Both the position numbers and the translations under genes were made by a program. The notes beneath the pieces are model-generated. The model saw only the letters and a list, made by a program, of their open reading frames with translations, was not told the DNA's origin and did no database searches. A DNA stretch of 64,000 nucleotides from CAZSRX01 sp964609675 [NCBI: uncultured Bacteroidota bacterium] (lineage in GTDB: Bacteria; CLD3; SB21): positions 31,145 to 95,144 of the forward strand of contig CAZSRX010000010.1 in NCBI GenBank assembly GCA_964609675.1, given 5' to 3'. This document shows, piece after piece, positions 19,449-27,724 of this stretch; position 1 is the stretch's first letter, and the number at the start of each line of letters is the position of its first letter.

Positions 19449-20354
19449 ATGGAAATTCCCTCCGCCTTTCGCGCGGGCTATGCAGCGATCATTGGCCGCC
19501 CGAACGCAGGCAAATCCACGCTGATGAACCGCCTGCTTAACCTGAAACTTTCGATCGTGTCCAAACGGCCGCAGACCACGCGCCAGCGTGTGATGGGCAT
19601 TCTGAATGAACCCGGCTGCCAGATTATATTCCTCGACACGCCCGGCCTGATCCGGCCCAAATATGCGCTTCAGACCGCGATGATGAAAATCACAGGCGCG
19701 GTTATTCAGTCCGCCGACGTCATTCTCTACATCGCCGATATCGCGGCGGAGGGCGAAGTCGAATTCATACGGTCGTATGCGAAGGAGACACTGACGGATC
19801 TGCCTGCGGCTAAAATCATGATACTCAACAAAATCGACCTGATTCCAAAACCCGATTTGCTGCCGATCATTCAGGAAATTCACCAATGGAATATCTTCAA
19901 AGAAACGGTACCGGTTTCCGCGCTGAAAGGGGACGGCATCGAACGCATTAAAAATGTGCTGCGAAACTACATGCCTCTGAACGCGCCATTTTACCCGCCG
20001 GAACAGATTACGGAACAGCCCGAGAGATTTTTTGTGGCCGAGCTGATTCGGGAAAAGATATTTGAACGCTATTCGGATGAAATTCCCTATGCCACCGAAG
20101 TGCTCATCGACGAATTCAGCGAACGCCCGGGCCGTAAAGATTACATTCGCGCCGTGATTCTCGTGGAGCGGGATTCCCAGAAAAAGATTCTAATCGGCGA
20201 AAAAGGCCAGGCACTGAAAAAAGTCGGCGCTTCCGCCCGTAAAGACATCGAGACGTTCTTAGACCGGCCCGTTTTTATAGAACTGTGGGTTAAAGTCCGG
20301 GAAGACTGGCGTAAAGATAAAACCTATTTAAGCCGCATCGGTTACAAGCTGTGA
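19449..20354 (+). CDS. era: GTPase Era
   Basis: Era is a GTPase needed for 30S ribosome maturation. The 301-residue protein has G1 GRPNAGKST (near 16-24), switch region TTRQRVMGI, G3 DTPG, G4 NKID and the C-terminal KH domain (YATEVLIDEF, GEKGQALKKVG), which binds the 16S rRNA 3' end. Length is normal for Era. The ATG follows the stop of the THEP1 gene directly, and its own stop overlaps the next start (GTGA). Confidence 0.95.
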   Translation: MEIPSAFRAGYAAIIGRPNAGKSTLMNRLLNLKLSIVSKRPQTTRQRVMGILNEPGCQIIFLDTPGLIRPKYALQTAMMKITGAVIQSADVILYIADIAAEGEVEFIRSYAKETLTDLPAAKIMILNKIDLIPKPDLLPIIQEIHQWNIFKETVPVSALKGDGIERIKNVLRNYMPLNAPFYPPEQITEQPERFFVAELIREKIFERYSDEIPYATEVLIDEFSERPGRKDYIRAVILVERDSQKKILIGEKGQALKKVGASARKDIETFLDRPVFIELWVKVREDWRKDKTYLSRIGYKL

Positions 20355-20764
20355 CTGCCCGCCTGCTACGCGTTATTTTATGCGGCCTGCTGGCCGGTTG
20401 GGCAGCCAACTGTAAGGGCCGTACGGAAAATGCGCCGTCAGAAACGCTCCGTAAATTTACTAACGTCTATTTTTCCGGTACCGACAAAAAACAACTCCTG
20501 ACAATCGTTGACAGCACCGCCTACGATAAGCTTGCCCACGAAATGTTACGTGAATCCGATTCAATATATTACAGTGACGATAAGGATTCTCTGTGTCAGG
20601 TCTACACCATAGACTCTGCCGCCGTTCATCAAAACATTATCGCCTATTCTTGCGGTATTCAATGTGCATCGGAAATCTCCGATCTTTGGTTATCGCCTGT
20701 CTGGATCATCACGGTTCAATATCGCAACGACGCCTGGAAAATTATCGATTACCGAAGAGAATAA
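20351..20764 (+). CDS. Small secreted protein, possible lipoprotein
   Basis: This protein of 137 residues starts at a GTG overlapping the era stop by 4 bp, so it is translationally coupled to era. The N-terminus is a signal peptide (LLRVILCGLLAGWAANCKG). The cysteine at about residue 21 could be lipidated, although Asn at -1 is unusual for a lipobox. The rest (FTNVYFSGTDKKQLLTIVDSTAY and a C-terminal WIITVQYRNDAWKIIDYRRE) has the feel of an NTF2/DUF4878-like fold, but I do not recognise the family. Function unknown. Confidence 0.6.
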   Translation: MTARLLRVILCGLLAGWAANCKGRTENAPSETLRKFTNVYFSGTDKKQLLTIVDSTAYDKLAHEMLRESDSIYYSDDKDSLCQVYTIDSAAVHQNIIAYSCGIQCASEISDLWLSPVWIITVQYRNDAWKIIDYRRE

Positions 20765-20788
20765 AATTTTGTGAAGGCAAGAAATCAG

Positions 20789-20817
20789 TTGATAACCTGA
20801 ATAATTTACGATAAATT
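20789..20817 (+). promoter_or_regulatory. Candidate promoter for the response regulator/polysaccharide operon
   Basis: TTGATA (20789-20794) and TAAATT (20812-20817) are spaced by 17 bp, about 40 bp before the response regulator ATG at 20856, which also has a GGGAG ribosome binding site. Confidence 0.45.
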
Positions 20818-20855
20818 TATAATTATTTTTCTTATACGATTCTTGGGAGCATCAA

Positions 20856-21383
20856 ATGGAATTACAGGCTGGAAAACCGCTTATCATGATTGTTGATGAT
20901 GAAACAGAAATATTGAAAGTCCTTGCTAAAATTCTTGAAGACGACTATGAACTGATTACGGCCGGCAATGGAAAAGAGGCGCTGGAAAAAATGACGCCGA
21001 AAGTATCGGTCATCCTTGCCGATCAGCGTATGCCGGAAATGACCGGTTCGGAGTTGATGCGGATAATTAAACAGCGGTTCCCCAATACGGTCCGTATCCT
21101 GATGACGGGATACACAGACATGAATGCTTTGGTGGATTCGGTTAACGAGGGCGAGATTTTCCGCTATATCAACAAGCCCTGGGAAGTCAAGATGCTTCTG
21201 GAAACCTTACAGCTCGGCGTCGAAAAAAACCAACAGAATATCATGTATGAAAAACTGCTGGAACATAACAAACTGCTCTTGGAGCGAAACCAGCAGGTAG
21301 CCGACCGCCTGAACCAGACCATACAGGAACTTAATAAAGTCGGCGAGGAACTCCGGTCGCTGAAAGAATCGAAAAAATCTTAG
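20856..21383 (+). CDS. Stand-alone response regulator with C-terminal coiled coil
   Basis: This protein of 175 residues has a complete receiver domain: acidic pair D14/D15, phospho-acceptor D56 (ILADQRMPEM), switch T84 (MTGYTD) and K107 (NKPW). The A-D-Q-R-M-P and N-K-P-W motifs are those of RpfG-type receivers, which normally carry an HD-GYP domain. Here the domain is missing and residues from about 115 form a coiled coil (LLEHNKLLLERNQQVADRLNQ). It could act as a dimerising adaptor rather than a transcription factor. It is the only receiver in the window and sits about 6.7 kb from the end of the orphan kinase array, so it is a possible but unproven partner. Confidence 0.9.
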   Translation: MELQAGKPLIMIVDDETEILKVLAKILEDDYELITAGNGKEALEKMTPKVSVILADQRMPEMTGSELMRIIKQRFPNTVRILMTGYTDMNALVDSVNEGEIFRYINKPWEVKMLLETLQLGVEKNQQNIMYEKLLEHNKLLLERNQQVADRLNQTIQELNKVGEELRSLKESKKS

Positions 21384-21386
21384 CCT

Positions 21387-22685
21387 GTGCAACCATCCAT
21401 GCCTAGCCCCAGCTTGCTGGTCAGCGATGATAAAGGTAATATATTTGATTTACCGGACTATAATATAGCCCTCCGGTCCGCTAACCGCGTCTATACTTTC
21501 GCCCGAGAACCGTTTATACCACTGCCGAGCGGCTCGCAGCTCTTTTATCTGCCGGGTCGAAGGGCTTACGGGTATCATAAAAAAACCGGCCGGTTGACTC
21601 GGCTCGAGAATTTTGCCGTGGCGGCTTACCTGGCGCCCTCATATATTCATACCGCTTTCCCCGCTTATCACACTGATGCCGAAGCGCCGCGGCTGCCCTT
21701 TTTTTCTTATACCGCGGTCGGATGGATGAAAGGACGGTACTACGTGCCCGCCGTCGCGATGGATACCGATAAAAAGCATGTGCCGGTCATGTTCGACGAC
21801 GCGCGGGTACGGCATCAGGTGCAACAATGGATGAAGCGCTTTCCGAAAAATCGCCTTATCGCCCATCACGGCCTTAAGTGCGCGTTGGAATACGGCTGTC
21901 CGAACGCCAGGAATCTTTTTCTCGGGCGCTGGGAAGCGCCGGCGGCCGTGTCCCGTTTATGCAATGCGGATTGTATCGGCTGTATCTCGCATCAACCTTC
22001 CGGCAGCGTGCCATCGCCGCAATGCCGTTTGGACTTTTTACCAACGGTGGCGGAAATCGTTGAACTGGCCGTGTACCATCTGGAACGCGCCGAACGCGCC
22101 ATCGTGAGTTTCGGTCAGGGCTGTGAAGGCGAGCCGCTGCTCTGCGCGGATTTAATCAGGGACGCCATCCGGGAAATCCGAAGAAAAACCCGCCGCGGAG
22201 TCATTCACATGAACAGCAACGGAAGCCTGCCGGATAAAGCAGAAGAACTTTTCCGCGCCGGTTTGGACAGCATCCGCGTCAGCATCAACAGCGCCGTCCC
22301 GGAATGGTATCACCGGTATTTCCGGCCCAAACAATACACGTTTGACGACCTGATTGAAACCCTGAAGATCGGCCGAGCGATGAACCGGTTTACATCCATT
22401 AACTACCTGATCTTTCCGGGTATTACAGACACGGACATGGAATTCCGGGCCTTGACCTCGTTTATTAAAAAAACGGCGATTCACATGATTCAGTGGCGAA
22501 ATCTGAACATGGATCCGGACTGGTATATGCATATCATGGCTATCCATTCGCGGAAACAGCCTTTGGGGATGCATCCGTTTATTCGCAAAATCGCGGCCCA
22601 TTTTCCGGATTTAATATTCGGGTGTTCCAACAAGCCTGAAAGCTTTATTCGCCGCCATGCCACTCAGACCGTAACCTTCCGGTAA
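21387..22685 (+). CDS. Uncharacterised radical SAM protein
   Basis: This cytoplasmic protein has 432 residues from GTG at 21387, or 428 from the ATG at 21399. The [4Fe-4S]-binding CxxxCxxC is mid-protein at C192, C196 and C199 (CNADCIGC). A GQGCEGEP segment follows that corresponds to the SAM-binding GGEP motif, and then NSNGSLP and a strand-rich half-barrel. The first 190 residues form an extra N-terminal domain with no family I recognise. There is no SPASM or TRAM domain. It begins three bases after the response regulator stop and precedes the glycosyltransferase/flippase genes, which suggests a role linked to a regulated surface product. The substrate is unknown. Confidence 0.8.
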   Translation: MQPSMPSPSLLVSDDKGNIFDLPDYNIALRSANRVYTFAREPFIPLPSGSQLFYLPGRRAYGYHKKTGRLTRLENFAVAAYLAPSYIHTAFPAYHTDAEAPRLPFFSYTAVGWMKGRYYVPAVAMDTDKKHVPVMFDDARVRHQVQQWMKRFPKNRLIAHHGLKCALEYGCPNARNLFLGRWEAPAAVSRLCNADCIGCISHQPSGSVPSPQCRLDFLPTVAEIVELAVYHLERAERAIVSFGQGCEGEPLLCADLIRDAIREIRRKTRRGVIHMNSNGSLPDKAEELFRAGLDSIRVSINSAVPEWYHRYFRPKQYTFDDLIETLKIGRAMNRFTSINYLIFPGITDTDMEFRALTSFIKKTAIHMIQWRNLNMDPDWYMHIMAIHSRKQPLGMHPFIRKIAAHFPDLIFGCSNKPESFIRRHATQTVTFR

Positions 22686-22705
22686 CCTTACCTGCAGAGC
22701 TGGTT

Positions 22706-23722
22706 TTGGAAACAAAAGAAAATAAAAAACTATTATTTTTTTCGACGTTCTACGCGCCATTCATGGAACGGGATGTTGTCATCCTGAAAGAATTTGCCCG
22801 AGTAACCAGCCTGATAGCCGCCAAGCACAAGGCATTGTTCGGACTGATGCGTCATATCCCGAAAAACGACGTAGTGTTCTGCTGGTTCGGCACGGTTTAC
22901 AGCGCCTTTGCGGTAATGCTTTGCAAGATTTTCAGAAAACGGTGCCTGATTGTTATCGGCGGCGTGGATGCTGCGAAATTACCGGAAATCGGGTACGGCA
23001 TCTGGCTGAGCCGCTGGAAGTCTTTTTTACTGCGGCACGGACTAAAACGGGCTGATCGTCTACTGGTGACAGCGCCTGCTTTTATCGACCGCTTGCGGCA
23101 TCTGGCGGGCTATAACGCCGATAACGCCGTGTATCTCCCAACCTGGTTTGATTCCGGATTCTGGAAGCCCGCCGGTAAAAAAGAACCGATCATACTGACC
23201 GTAGCCGGCGCCGGTCCTGCAGACGATCGGAATATTGTTCTCCGCCGATACAAGACCAAAGGACTGGATGTGCTGATCAGCGCGGCCCGGCAAATGACCG
23301 ATTGCCGTTTTATGCTTATCGGATTTTCTGAGAATCTTCTGCGCGCATTAGATATCGAAATACCGCCCAATATGCAGGTTATCGGCGCGCTGCCGCAGAC
23401 GGCATTGTTATCCTATTATCAAAAAGCTAAAGTGTACTGCCAGCCCAGCCGATGGGAATCGCTGGTCAACACTCTGTGCGAAGCCATGTTGTGCGGATGT
23501 GTTCCGGTAGGTGCCGATGTCGGCGGCATTCCCGAGGCCATTGGCGATACCGGTTATCTTTTCCCGGTAGCCGATGCGGACGCCTTGCAGCGCGCCTTGC
23601 GTCAGGCGTTAGTAACACCGGATGAACGCAGCCTGGCGCCACGGACACGCATTACGTCCTTATTTACCTTCGACCGGCGTCGCAACGGCTTAATAGCCGC
23701 CGTCAACGGAAAAAACATGTAA
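22706..23722 (+). CDS. Glycosyltransferase, family 4 (GT-B fold)
   Basis: This product of 338 residues begins with TTG at 22706, 20 bp after the preceding stop. The N-terminal half has a Rossmann-like start (KLLFFSTFYAPFMERD) and IVIGGVDAAKLPE. The C-terminal half holds the nucleotide-sugar binding region of GT4 enzymes: CQPSRWESLVNTLCEAMLCG followed by VGADVGGIPEAIGDTGYLF. The E-x7-E pattern is in place. It probably adds a sugar to a lipid-linked glycan at the cytoplasmic membrane, in one operon with a flippase and a second GT4. Confidence 0.85.
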   Translation: METKENKKLLFFSTFYAPFMERDVVILKEFARVTSLIAAKHKALFGLMRHIPKNDVVFCWFGTVYSAFAVMLCKIFRKRCLIVIGGVDAAKLPEIGYGIWLSRWKSFLLRHGLKRADRLLVTAPAFIDRLRHLAGYNADNAVYLPTWFDSGFWKPAGKKEPIILTVAGAGPADDRNIVLRRYKTKGLDVLISAARQMTDCRFMLIGFSENLLRALDIEIPPNMQVIGALPQTALLSYYQKAKVYCQPSRWESLVNTLCEAMLCGCVPVGADVGGIPEAIGDTGYLFPVADADALQRALRQALVTPDERSLAPRTRITSLFTFDRRRNGLIAAVNGKNM

Positions 23723-23733
23723 CCCGGCCGGCA

Positions 23734-25119
23734 ATGAATAAACTGCTTTATAATATCGTATATCTTCTCATCGGCGACGGACTCGTTCGACTGCTGGGTT
23801 TTTTCAGCACCGTGTACATGACCTCAGTATTAACACCTGAAAGCTTTGGCTTGGTTGTCATCGGCCTATCCGTTCTGGCGTACGGGCTTTGGTTTTCTGA
23901 TATGGGTATAAAAACCATCGCTACACGAGAATATTCAAGGCCGTCTGAACAGCGCCGATTTCGCATGGCCGATTTTATCAGCCTGCAGGTGTTATTCGCT
24001 CTTTTGTGGCTGGCCGCTGCCACACTGATCAGCTTCGGGTTTGTCCGTTTTCCTCTGTCCGTTATAATTCCGTGTTATATGCTGACGGCGCTCTCTTCGG
24101 CGGTTCTTTTAGACTGGTATTTCCAGGCTTTGGCGGATTCGCGCCCGGTAATCATTTACAGAATCTGGTCCGCCGGACTATTTTTGTTGCTTTTATATCT
24201 CTGCGTCTTTTCCGATGACAACCTACTGCTGATCCCTCTATTATATTCAATCGCGTATATTACCGGCGCTTTGATTATGTATCTGTGGCGCAGAAATGAC
24301 CCTCTGTTCCCGTTTCATTTTCGGTTAAACGTTTATGCCGGAATCTTAAAAGAATCCATTACCGTAGCCGGCGGAATCTTACTGGCGCAGATCATTCCTA
24401 ACCTACCGCCTATTGTAATCGGCCTCATGGTGTCGGTTGCGGATGCCGGACTGTTCGGCATAGCCCTTAAGATCACGTTTCTGATATTAGTCATCGACCG
24501 CATCTTCGTTTTTCTGTATGTGCCGATTGCAACGCGTCTTGTGCACAGCGCCGAAACCATAAAACGGCAGGCTTTTCCGGTTATTCTCAAGCTCATCATC
24601 CTGATAACCGTGTCTTTATCCATGATGGCGTTTATCGGGGCTGAAGATATATTCCGGTTTGTTTTTTCTGAATCGTATATTCCGGCGGCCAATATATTCC
24701 GGATTTTAATATGGTACGTTCCGGTTACGGTTGTCAACAGTTATTACGCGTTTGCCCTTATTGCCCGGGGCCGCGAAAAACAATATTTCAAAGCCATGCT
24801 TTACGGCGGTATCGCCGCAGGAATGATTATCATCGCGATGACACCGGCGCTGGGCTCTGCCGGCGCGGCATTAGGGGCGGTCATCGGCGAATTGATTATC
24901 ATGAATTTTTCCTTTTACCAGTTTGGAAAAGCGATGGAAACAAATTATCTCCTGCCTATTTTCAAAATCGTACCGGTAATGGCCGCGGTTGGCGCCGGCT
25001 CGTTCCTCGTGACAATTCCCTGGTATTTTCTCCCTCTGTTATGGCTTTTAGTTGTAGGAATTTTTATCTTATTCCGGTATATTACGATTAAAGAAATTAA
25101 AATTTTAATGAATCTGTAA
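23734..25119 (+). CDS. Oligosaccharide flippase (MOP superfamily, Wzx-like)
   Basis: This integral membrane protein of 461 residues has about 12-14 hydrophobic helices. The start MNKLLYNIVYLLIGDGLVRLLGF and the early TPESFGLVVIGLSVLAYGLWFSDMGI match polysaccharide exporters of the MOP/MATE superfamily. These flip lipid-linked oligosaccharides across the inner membrane. It lies between GT4 genes and overlaps the next gene by one base (TAATG). A related transporter of the same superfamily is encoded at 40820-42340. Confidence 0.88.
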   Translation: MNKLLYNIVYLLIGDGLVRLLGFFSTVYMTSVLTPESFGLVVIGLSVLAYGLWFSDMGIKTIATREYSRPSEQRRFRMADFISLQVLFALLWLAAATLISFGFVRFPLSVIIPCYMLTALSSAVLLDWYFQALADSRPVIIYRIWSAGLFLLLLYLCVFSDDNLLLIPLLYSIAYITGALIMYLWRRNDPLFPFHFRLNVYAGILKESITVAGGILLAQIIPNLPPIVIGLMVSVADAGLFGIALKITFLILVIDRIFVFLYVPIATRLVHSAETIKRQAFPVILKLIILITVSLSMMAFIGAEDIFRFVFSESYIPAANIFRILIWYVPVTVVNSYYAFALIARGREKQYFKAMLYGGIAAGMIIIAMTPALGSAGAALGAVIGELIIMNFSFYQFGKAMETNYLLPIFKIVPVMAAVGAGSFLVTIPWYFLPLLWLLVVGIFILFRYITIKEIKILMNL

Positions 25120-26675
25120 TGATCCGTTTAACCATTGGATTGCTGGAAAATCAACCGGGATGGATACGCCTTCTGGATCAATCGGGATTGTCGTATGAAA
25201 TTCTGGACGGGAATAAAGATGTATCCCCCGATCGGTTCAGCGCGGTTATCGTCAACGGGCCGCTCGACAGCAAGACGTTCGATAACCTGATGGCCTATCA
25301 GAATGCCGGTGGCGCAATTCTGGACAATTACCGGTTCATCAAAATGAAAACGAATGATTCATTCCGTCGACGCCGGCTGAAACATATCTTCAACGGCACG
25401 TCAGATTCCGTTTTCCCGGATTTCAATTTGGCGGAAATCCAAGGCATTTCTCATATCCATCGCCACGCCGGCTGGCTTGAAAATACGGTTTATTTTAATG
25501 AAGCCTCCGGACAATTGGCGGTTCAGATTCCGTTCAATCTTAACGCCTGTTATATGGACAATCAATACCGGCGTAAATATTTTTATAATCCTTTCGGCGT
25601 GAATGCCGATGAAGTCGTATCGCGTGTTTCAAAAAATGAGATCCGCAAGCTGGTGTTCAATGCTTTAGGCTGGCTCCATCACCAGCGCGGTATTCCTCTC
25701 GCACACCGGTGGTATTATCCGGACCAGCATAAAAACCTATTTTTATTTCGCGTGGATACCGATTACGGCACACGGGAGCAAATCGAGGCGCTTTACAAAC
25801 TGATCACCGATTACGGGATAGCCGCTACATGGTTTGTTCATACCATGCCGCATCAGGGCTGGCTGGATTATTTTTCGGCTATGGCCCATCAGGAAATCGC
25901 CGTTCACGGTCACCGTCACCGGACGTTCAGAAGTTTTCGCAGAAATTACGCGAACATTGAAAAAGCAAGACAATTACTCATTCAGGCCGGCGCCAGACCG
26001 GTCGGCTTTGCATCTCCCACCGGTAGGTATAACCGCGCGATACGGCAGGTTATCCGGGCAATGCATTTTCTCTATTCCTCGGAATTCACTCTGGATTACG
26101 ACAACCTGCCTTTCATGGCCGACAGCGGGCCCGGCAATTCCGCCGCGCTGCAAATTCCCATTCATCCGGTGTGCATCGGAAGCCTCATCAGAAACCGGAC
26201 CCCTGAAAACGACATGGAGAAATATTTCCGATACATTATGGATAAAAAAATTTCTCATGATGAACCGCTGACGCTTTACCATCACCCGCCTCATGAGCGC
26301 CTCAAAGTGGTCGAATCAATTTTCCTGCGCGTTCGGGAAGCCGGCATTACGACCATGACATTCAGTGATTACGCATACTGGTGGCTGGACCGCTTGCGCA
26401 CCGCGATAACCGCTTATTACGATACCGCCGCCCAGGAAATAAAAACAATCCCTGAATCGGACTTTCATCCTTCCGGTGTCACCGTACGACTCTTGTATAA
26501 CCATAAGCAGGCTTTCATCGGGAACGAGGCCCGTTATACGATGCGAGCCATTGAATGGAAAGAACGGTCCCGTATTTTTTATACCATACCTTTTTCATCG
26601 CTGGTCACACCGCGCATGGACTGGCGTTTGCTGAAACGCAATCTGATTGACTTTAAACGAAGGATGGCCCAATGA
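25119..26675 (+). CDS. NodB-like polysaccharide deacetylase-fold protein with extra N-terminal domain
   Basis: This protein of 518 residues has no signal peptide or membrane anchor. Residues about 205-420 have the NodB homology layout: motif 1 with D213 and D215 (RVDTDYGT), motif 2 H263-x3-H267 (HGHRHRTF), then FASPTGRYN and a late LTLYHHPPHE with a histidine pair. In the family these bind a metal and remove N- or O-acetyl groups from sugars. The first 100 residues (AVIVNGPLDSKTFDNLM, NAGGAILDNYRF) resemble a glutamine-amidotransferase-like Rossmann domain, an unusual partner. The C-terminal 90 residues may be a beta domain. It is coupled to both neighbours (TAATG and ATGA), so it belongs to the glycan operon. 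Confidence 0.75.
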   Translation: MIRLTIGLLENQPGWIRLLDQSGLSYEILDGNKDVSPDRFSAVIVNGPLDSKTFDNLMAYQNAGGAILDNYRFIKMKTNDSFRRRRLKHIFNGTSDSVFPDFNLAEIQGISHIHRHAGWLENTVYFNEASGQLAVQIPFNLNACYMDNQYRRKYFYNPFGVNADEVVSRVSKNEIRKLVFNALGWLHHQRGIPLAHRWYYPDQHKNLFLFRVDTDYGTREQIEALYKLITDYGIAATWFVHTMPHQGWLDYFSAMAHQEIAVHGHRHRTFRSFRRNYANIEKARQLLIQAGARPVGFASPTGRYNRAIRQVIRAMHFLYSSEFTLDYDNLPFMADSGPGNSAALQIPIHPVCIGSLIRNRTPENDMEKYFRYIMDKKISHDEPLTLYHHPPHERLKVVESIFLRVREAGITTMTFSDYAYWWLDRLRTAITAYYDTAAQEIKTIPESDFHPSGVTVRLLYNHKQAFIGNEARYTMRAIEWKERSRIFYTIPFSSLVTPRMDWRLLKRNLIDFKRRMAQ

Positions 26676-27709
26676 AAATATGCGTTGTTGCAGCCCAATC
26701 CATTACTTTTGTAAACGGCGGCCCGCTGATGCAGGTCCGCGAAACAGTCGGACATCTCAGGCAACTGGGCGTTGACGTTATCTATTTCTCTCCCTGGGAA
26801 TCTCTTGAGGCCCAGGCGTCTGACCTGTTTCACGTTTTTGGAGCCAATATATCAACATATGAAATAGCGCATTCGCTGTACCATTTTGGTCAAAAGTTAA
26901 TCATATCGCCCATTTTTTTCACTCAACGCGGCATCGCCGTTATCCGCACCGGCATCTGGATGGAAAAAACGCTGGGCCGGCTTGGCAAGGGCATCTGGAA
27001 TGACTACGGAATAACTCGGAGAGTCTGCCGGTTAGGCCGCGCCGTACTCCCCAATACATCCGATGAATCCCGTCTCATAGAAAGGGGACTTCATATTGAA
27101 CCGGAAAAGTTGGTTGTGGTGCCGAACGGCGTTCACGAACGTTTTTTAAAAGCGGATCCGGAACTTTTTGTGCGTACCTACGGCCTTAAGGATTTTATAT
27201 TAAATGTCGGGCATGTGGGTTCCGAGCGCAAAAACGTCGTCAATTTAATACGCGCGGTAAAAGATCTCAATCATCCCCTGGTTATAATCGGTAAAGTCCG
27301 CCAGAACGCCTATGCCCAACAATGCCTGGACGAAGCGGCCAAAAACAAAAATGTTCGGATTATCGACGGATTACCGAACGATTCCGAAATGCTGGCATCG
27401 GCTTACGCGGCCTGCAAAGTGTTTGCCCTGCCTTCGTTATATGAAACGCCGGGTATTGCCGCGCTGGAAGCCGCATTGACCACAGCCAATATCGCTATTA
27501 CGCCTTTCGGCGGCACTAAAGATTATTTTGGCTCGCATGCCGATTATGTGCACCCGCACTCCGTCCCATCCATACGCCAGGGAATTGAAAACGCGCTGAA
27601 CCGGCCCAGAACAACGAATTTACGCGACCATATTGTTCGGAATTTTTTATGGCAGAAAGTCGCTGAAAAAACTCTCGAAGTTTATAAAAAAGTATTAAAC
27701 AGCAAATGA
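26672..27709 (+). CDS. Glycosyltransferase, family 4
   Basis: This product of 345 residues starts in an ATGA overlap. It has an N-terminal acceptor domain (ITFVNGGPLMQVRETVGHL), VVPNGVHERFL, ILNVGHVGSERKN and a C-terminal donor-binding stretch ALPSLYETPGIAALEAALTT then ITPFGGTKDYFG, typical of GT4. It ends the group of glycan genes that starts at 22706. Although bshC follows, the sequence does not look like BshA, so I read it as part of the surface glycan pathway. Confidence 0.85.
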   Translation: MKICVVAAQSITFVNGGPLMQVRETVGHLRQLGVDVIYFSPWESLEAQASDLFHVFGANISTYEIAHSLYHFGQKLIISPIFFTQRGIAVIRTGIWMEKTLGRLGKGIWNDYGITRRVCRLGRAVLPNTSDESRLIERGLHIEPEKLVVVPNGVHERFLKADPELFVRTYGLKDFILNVGHVGSERKNVVNLIRAVKDLNHPLVIIGKVRQNAYAQQCLDEAAKNKNVRIIDGLPNDSEMLASAYAACKVFALPSLYETPGIAALEAALTTANIAITPFGGTKDYFGSHADYVHPHSVPSIRQGIENALNRPRTTNLRDHIVRNFLWQKVAEKTLEVYKKVLNSK

Positions 27710-27724
27710 CACGCACGGCGTTGT

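Noticed and set aside
19245-19886. Minus-strand open frame of 213 codons opposite the THEP1 and era genes
   Set aside because: Both plus-strand genes are clear family members; the antisense frame has no recognisable domain.
20856-21383. Response regulator as a sure partner of the kinase array
   Set aside because: It is separated by more than 6 kb, lies on the other strand and belongs to another operon; kept only as a hypothesis.
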